Assembly (NCBI GenBank): GCA_937967345.1
Contig: CALBTN010000222.1
Span: forward strand, 1 to 17,171
Source of the DNA: an uncultured Rubrivivax sp.
GTDB lineage: Bacteria > Pseudomonadota > Gammaproteobacteria > Burkholderiales > Burkholderiaceae_C
Direction of reading: 5' to 3'
DNA length: 17,171 nt
Shown: positions 14,875-17,171 of the stretch, piece after piece
Position numbering within the stretch: position 1 is the stretch's first letter
Layout of the letters: each line of letters begins with the position of its first letter
The notes under the pieces: model-generated
What the model saw: the letters and a program-made list of their open reading frames with translations, nothing else
Database searches by the model: none
Told to the model about the DNA's origin: nothing
Program-made: the position numbers and the translations under genes

Positions 14875-15657
14875 TCACTGCACCAGCGGCGTGTCGGCGC
14901 TGTCCAGCGCCACGCCGTGCACTTCGGCCTGGCCGGCCAGCAGTTGCAGGTACTGGCGCAGCGCGCTGACGAAGGTCTGCTGGCGCAGTGCCAGCGCCAC
15001 CGCGCCGCGCACCGTCTCGAACGCCGGCGTGCTACCCGACTCGCGCGCCAGCACCTGCACCACGTGCAGGCCGAAGCGGCTGTGCACCAGCCGCGGCAGC
15101 ACGCCGATCTCGGGGCCGGCGAAGACTTCGCGCGCGAACTCCGGCGCGCAGTCCTCGCGCGTCAGCCAGCCAAGCGCGCCGCCGTCGGCGCCCGACGGGC
15201 AGTTCGACAGCTCGGCCGCCAGCGCCGGGAAGCGGTCGGCCTCGCCGTCGCGGTGGCAGCGCAGTTCGAGCAGCGCGCTTTCCGCGCGGTCGCGCAGCCG
15301 GCGCACGTCCACCCCCGGCGTTACCGCGAACAGCAGGTGGCGCACCTGGGCGCGGTCGCCGCTGCGCCAGCGCGACGGCTGCGCGTCGAAGTGGCGGCGG
15401 CAGGCTTGGTCGGACGGCTCGGGCACGTCGAGCTGGGCGGCCAGCAGCGCCTCGATCGCCGCGCTGGCCGCCTCGCTGCTGGCGCCGTCCAACGCGGGGG
15501 CATCGTCGGCGCCGAGCAGACCGCGGCGCATCGCTTCCTGGCGCAGCAGTTCGGTGCAGGCGCGCTGGCGCAGGCTGTCGGCGTCGAGCGTCTCGCCAGG
15601 GCCGTGCAGCGCCACGCCATTGATGCGTGCGACCTCGGGGTGGGTTGTGGTTTCCAT
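14875..15657 (-). CDS. Cytoplasmic parvulin-type peptidyl-prolyl isomerase
   Basis: This 260-residue protein has an N-terminal helical part (about 1-95) rich in A, E and R and a parvulin (PpiC/rotamase) domain at about 102-205. The domain shows VRHLLFAVTPG (H107), LAAELSNCPSGADGGALGWL (147-166), EFAREVFAG and SRFGLHVVQV (H198). There is no signal peptide, unlike periplasmic SurA or PpiC-type foldases, so it should act in the cytoplasm, much like NifM. It starts 9 bases after the narI stop, so it is cotranscribed. A chaperone role in folding the cytoplasmic nitrate reductase subunits is suggested by its place in the operon. The Shine-Dalgarno site is weak, which also fits coupling. Confidence 0.82.
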   Translation of the reverse strand: METTTHPEVARINGVALHGPGETLDADSLRQRACTELLRQEAMRRGLLGADDAPALDGASSEAASAAIEALLAAQLDVPEPSDQACRRHFDAQPSRWRSGDRAQVRHLLFAVTPGVDVRRLRDRAESALLELRCHRDGEADRFPALAAELSNCPSGADGGALGWLTREDCAPEFAREVFAGPEIGVLPRLVHSRFGLHVVQVLARESGSTPAFETVRGAVALALRQQTFVSALRQYLQLLAGQAEVHGVALDSADTPLVQ

Positions 15658-15665
15658 GGCCGGCT

Positions 15666-16403
15666 TCAACCGCGCGCCGGCGGCGTGTTGTGGCCGGGCG
15701 GCAGGTTCAGCCGCCGCGCGCGCACCACCTGGTACGGCCTGAACAGGTAGGCCACCGAGGCAAAGCCGCTCCACACGTGCACCAGCCGGCTGAACGGGAA
15801 CAGCAGGAAGATGGTCATGCCCAGCAGCATGTGCAGCAGGTACGGCCAGCTGATGCCCGCCAGCATCTCGGCGTTGGGGCGGAAGGTGGCGATGCCTTGC
15901 AGGTACTCGGCCAGCACCAGCATCGTCGTGGCTTCGTGCCGGTGGGCCCACGAATAAGGCAGCGTGATCAGCCCGATCGTCAGCTGCAGCCACAGGATGA
16001 TCAGGATCGCCAAGTCGGTGCGGTGGCTGGTCAGCCGGATGCGCGGGTCGAAGATGCGCCGGTGCAGCAGCAGCGTCAGCCCGACGAAGCAGATCGCCCC
16101 GGCGATGCCGCCGGCAATGATGGCCACCAGTTGCTTGTGCCCGGCGGTGATCAACGGCTCGTACATCCAGTGCGGCATCAGCTGGCCGAACAGGTGGCCG
16201 AAGAACAGGAACAGGATGCCGCCGTGGAACATGTTGCTGCCCCAGCGCAGCTGGCCGGCGCGCAGCAGCTGCGACGAATCGCTCTTCCAGGTGTACTGGT
16301 CGCGGTCGAAGCGCGCCAAGCTGCCCATCATGAAGAAGGCCAGGCAGAAGTACGGGTAGACGTTGAAGGCGAAGCTGAAGAGGAAGTTGCTCACGGTGTT
16401 CAT
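15666..16403 (-). CDS. narI: Respiratory nitrate reductase gamma subunit NarI
   Basis: This 245-residue membrane protein has about five hydrophobic segments, starting with FLFSFAFNVYPYFCLAFFMM. The four haem b ligands H60, H70, H191 and H209 keep the exact spacing of E. coli NarI (H56, H66, H187, H205). It takes electrons from quinol on the periplasmic side and passes them through two b haems to the NarH iron-sulfur clusters and the NarG molybdenum site for nitrate reduction. It anchors NarGH to the inner membrane. Its ATG overlaps the narJ stop by 4 bases, so the two are translationally coupled. Presence of this operon indicates that the organism can respire nitrate. Confidence 0.96.
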   Translation of the reverse strand: MNTVSNFLFSFAFNVYPYFCLAFFMMGSLARFDRDQYTWKSDSSQLLRAGQLRWGSNMFHGGILFLFFGHLFGQLMPHWMYEPLITAGHKQLVAIIAGGIAGAICFVGLTLLLHRRIFDPRIRLTSHRTDLAILIILWLQLTIGLITLPYSWAHRHEATTMLVLAEYLQGIATFRPNAEMLAGISWPYLLHMLLGMTIFLLFPFSRLVHVWSGFASVAYLFRPYQVVRARRLNLPPGHNTPPARG

Positions 16404-17089
16404 GGACGCGCTCCTGCGGCGGTGCCGGATGCTCTGCGTTGGATCTGGATCGGCTGCGTCTGGCCCGGGCGGGCCTGGCCCGAGACGCTGCAGCCATCGA
16501 AGGCGGCGGGCTCGGCCCAGCTCTCGTCGATCGGCGCTTCTTCCGGCAACGGCACCGCGGCGGCCTTCTCGCCGGCCAGCTCGATCAGCGCGCCCAGCGC
16601 GCTGGCGTAGCGGCTGCCGCGCTGGTGCAGTGCGCTGAAGATGGTGTTGAGGATGTGCGCCATCTCGCCGAGAAACTCGCGCGCCTCGCGCGGCGGCTGG
16701 GTCGACGCGAACTCCAGCACCACCGGCAGGTGGTCGGGCATCTCGCCCTCGGCCAGGTACAGGCCGGCCTTCTCGAAGGTCTGCGCCAGGTCGATCATCG
16801 CCGGGCCGCGGTCGCGCGAGTCGCCGTGCACGTGCTCGAACAGATGCAGGCTGGTGCGCCGGCCGCTGTCGAACAGTTGCACGTAGTCGGCCTCGGCATC
16901 GAGCGCGCTTTGTGCGCCGATGCTGTCGATCAGCGCGTCGACCTCGGCTTGGCGTTCGGGCTGCAGCGCGCCTTCGCGATGCAGCGCCTGGCGCAACTCG
17001 TCCAGGTGCGCGCGCAGCTCGGCGTCAGGGTAGCTGAGCAGCCGCGCCAGTGCGCGCAGGCTCAGGCTCGTCGGTCGGGATGCCTTCAT
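16400..17089 (-). CDS. narJ: Nitrate reductase assembly chaperone NarJ
   Basis: This 229-residue protein is of the TorD/DmsD/NarJ chaperone type. Clear marks are LARLLSYPDAELRAHL near the N-terminus, ADYVQLFDSGRRTSLHLFEH (68-87) with the signature HVHGDSRDRGPAMIDL after it, and AEGEMPDHLPVVLEF (about 113-127). NarJ binds the NarG N-terminus, promotes insertion of the molybdenum cofactor, and times assembly of the NarGH complex onto NarI. It is cytoplasmic and not part of the final enzyme. A Pro/Gln/Arg-rich tail (about 205-229) looks disordered. It begins 2 bases after the narH stop and overlaps narI by 4. Confidence 0.95.
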   Translation of the reverse strand: MKASRPTSLSLRALARLLSYPDAELRAHLDELRQALHREGALQPERQAEVDALIDSIGAQSALDAEADYVQLFDSGRRTSLHLFEHVHGDSRDRGPAMIDLAQTFEKAGLYLAEGEMPDHLPVVLEFASTQPPREAREFLGEMAHILNTIFSALHQRGSRYASALGALIELAGEKAAAVPLPEEAPIDESWAEPAAFDGCSVSGQARPGQTQPIQIQRRASGTAAGARP

Positions 17090-17091
17090 CG

Positions 17092-17171
17092 TCAGACCTC
17101 CGCCTTGATCGGGATGGTGCGCTTCTTCTCGCTGCCGAACAGGCTGGTCTCGCCGATGCCCTCGGAGCAGC
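17092..17171 (-). CDS. narH: NarH C-terminal end (partial)
   Basis: Reading leftward from the window edge, the frame gives CSEGIGETSLFGSEKKRTIP followed by IKAEV and a stop at 17092. This matches the characteristic NarH C-terminus (GTSLFG-KKRTIP). NarH is the iron-sulfur subunit that links NarI haems to NarG. Nearly all of the gene, including the cysteine clusters, lies outside the window. It is followed 2 bases later by narJ, as in the standard narGHJI operon. Confidence 0.88.
   Translation of the reverse strand, partial: CSEGIGETSLFGSEKKRTIPIKAEV

Overview
The window looks like a high-GC betaproteobacterial chromosome, most likely Burkholderiales. The evidence is the gene families and the order narH-narJ-narI-parvulin-small unknown protein. 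There are no plasmid or phage structural genes. The left edge is the 3' part of a tRNA-Pro(CGG) gene, followed by a degraded integration scar.

Layout: (1) 1-720 holds the tRNA end, a near-palindrome, a tandem repeat, a 5' remnant of a tyrosine-type integrase, and remnants of two overlapping minus-strand genes. (2) 721-1043 has no recognisable gene. (3) 1044-1543 is a phasin-family gene with a strong intrinsic terminator. (4) 1625-14250 is a steroid-degradation gene block built around a divergent promoter region at about 8939-9155. The minus-strand unit reads, in transcription order, HsaA/TesA2-type monooxygenase, KstD-family 3-ketosteroid dehydrogenase, 3beta/17beta-HSD-like SDR, KshB-type reductase, FadD3-type CoA ligase, and a second SDR. 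The plus-strand unit reads flavin reductase fused to a MarR-like domain, a large aldehyde dehydrogenase/iron alcohol dehydrogenase fusion, TesD/HsaD-type hydrolase, and a small VOC protein. (5) 14251-14450 is a convergent gap with an interspersed inverted repeat. (6) 14451-17171 holds, on the minus strand, the end of a respiratory nitrate reductase operon (narH 3' end, narJ, narI), then a cytoplasmic parvulin and a small conserved protein.

Together the block covers several steps of the aerobic 9,10-seco steroid pathway: oxidation of ring hydroxyls, ring A dehydrogenation, electron supply for 9alpha-hydroxylation, hydroxylation of the aromatised seco-steroid, hydrolysis of the meta-cleavage product, and CoA activation of the C/D-ring propanoate. 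The KshA oxygenase, the extradiol dioxygenase (TesB/HsaC), and the HsaE/F/G enzymes are not in the window, so the pathway must be completed elsewhere or beyond what is shown.

The most unusual items are the 888-residue fusion of a hydrolytic-type ALDH to an iron-dependent ADH, the flavin reductase carrying a MarR-like module, and a shared 14-base box upstream of three genes of the block. All functions are assigned by reading motifs and remembered family sequences. No database search was run.
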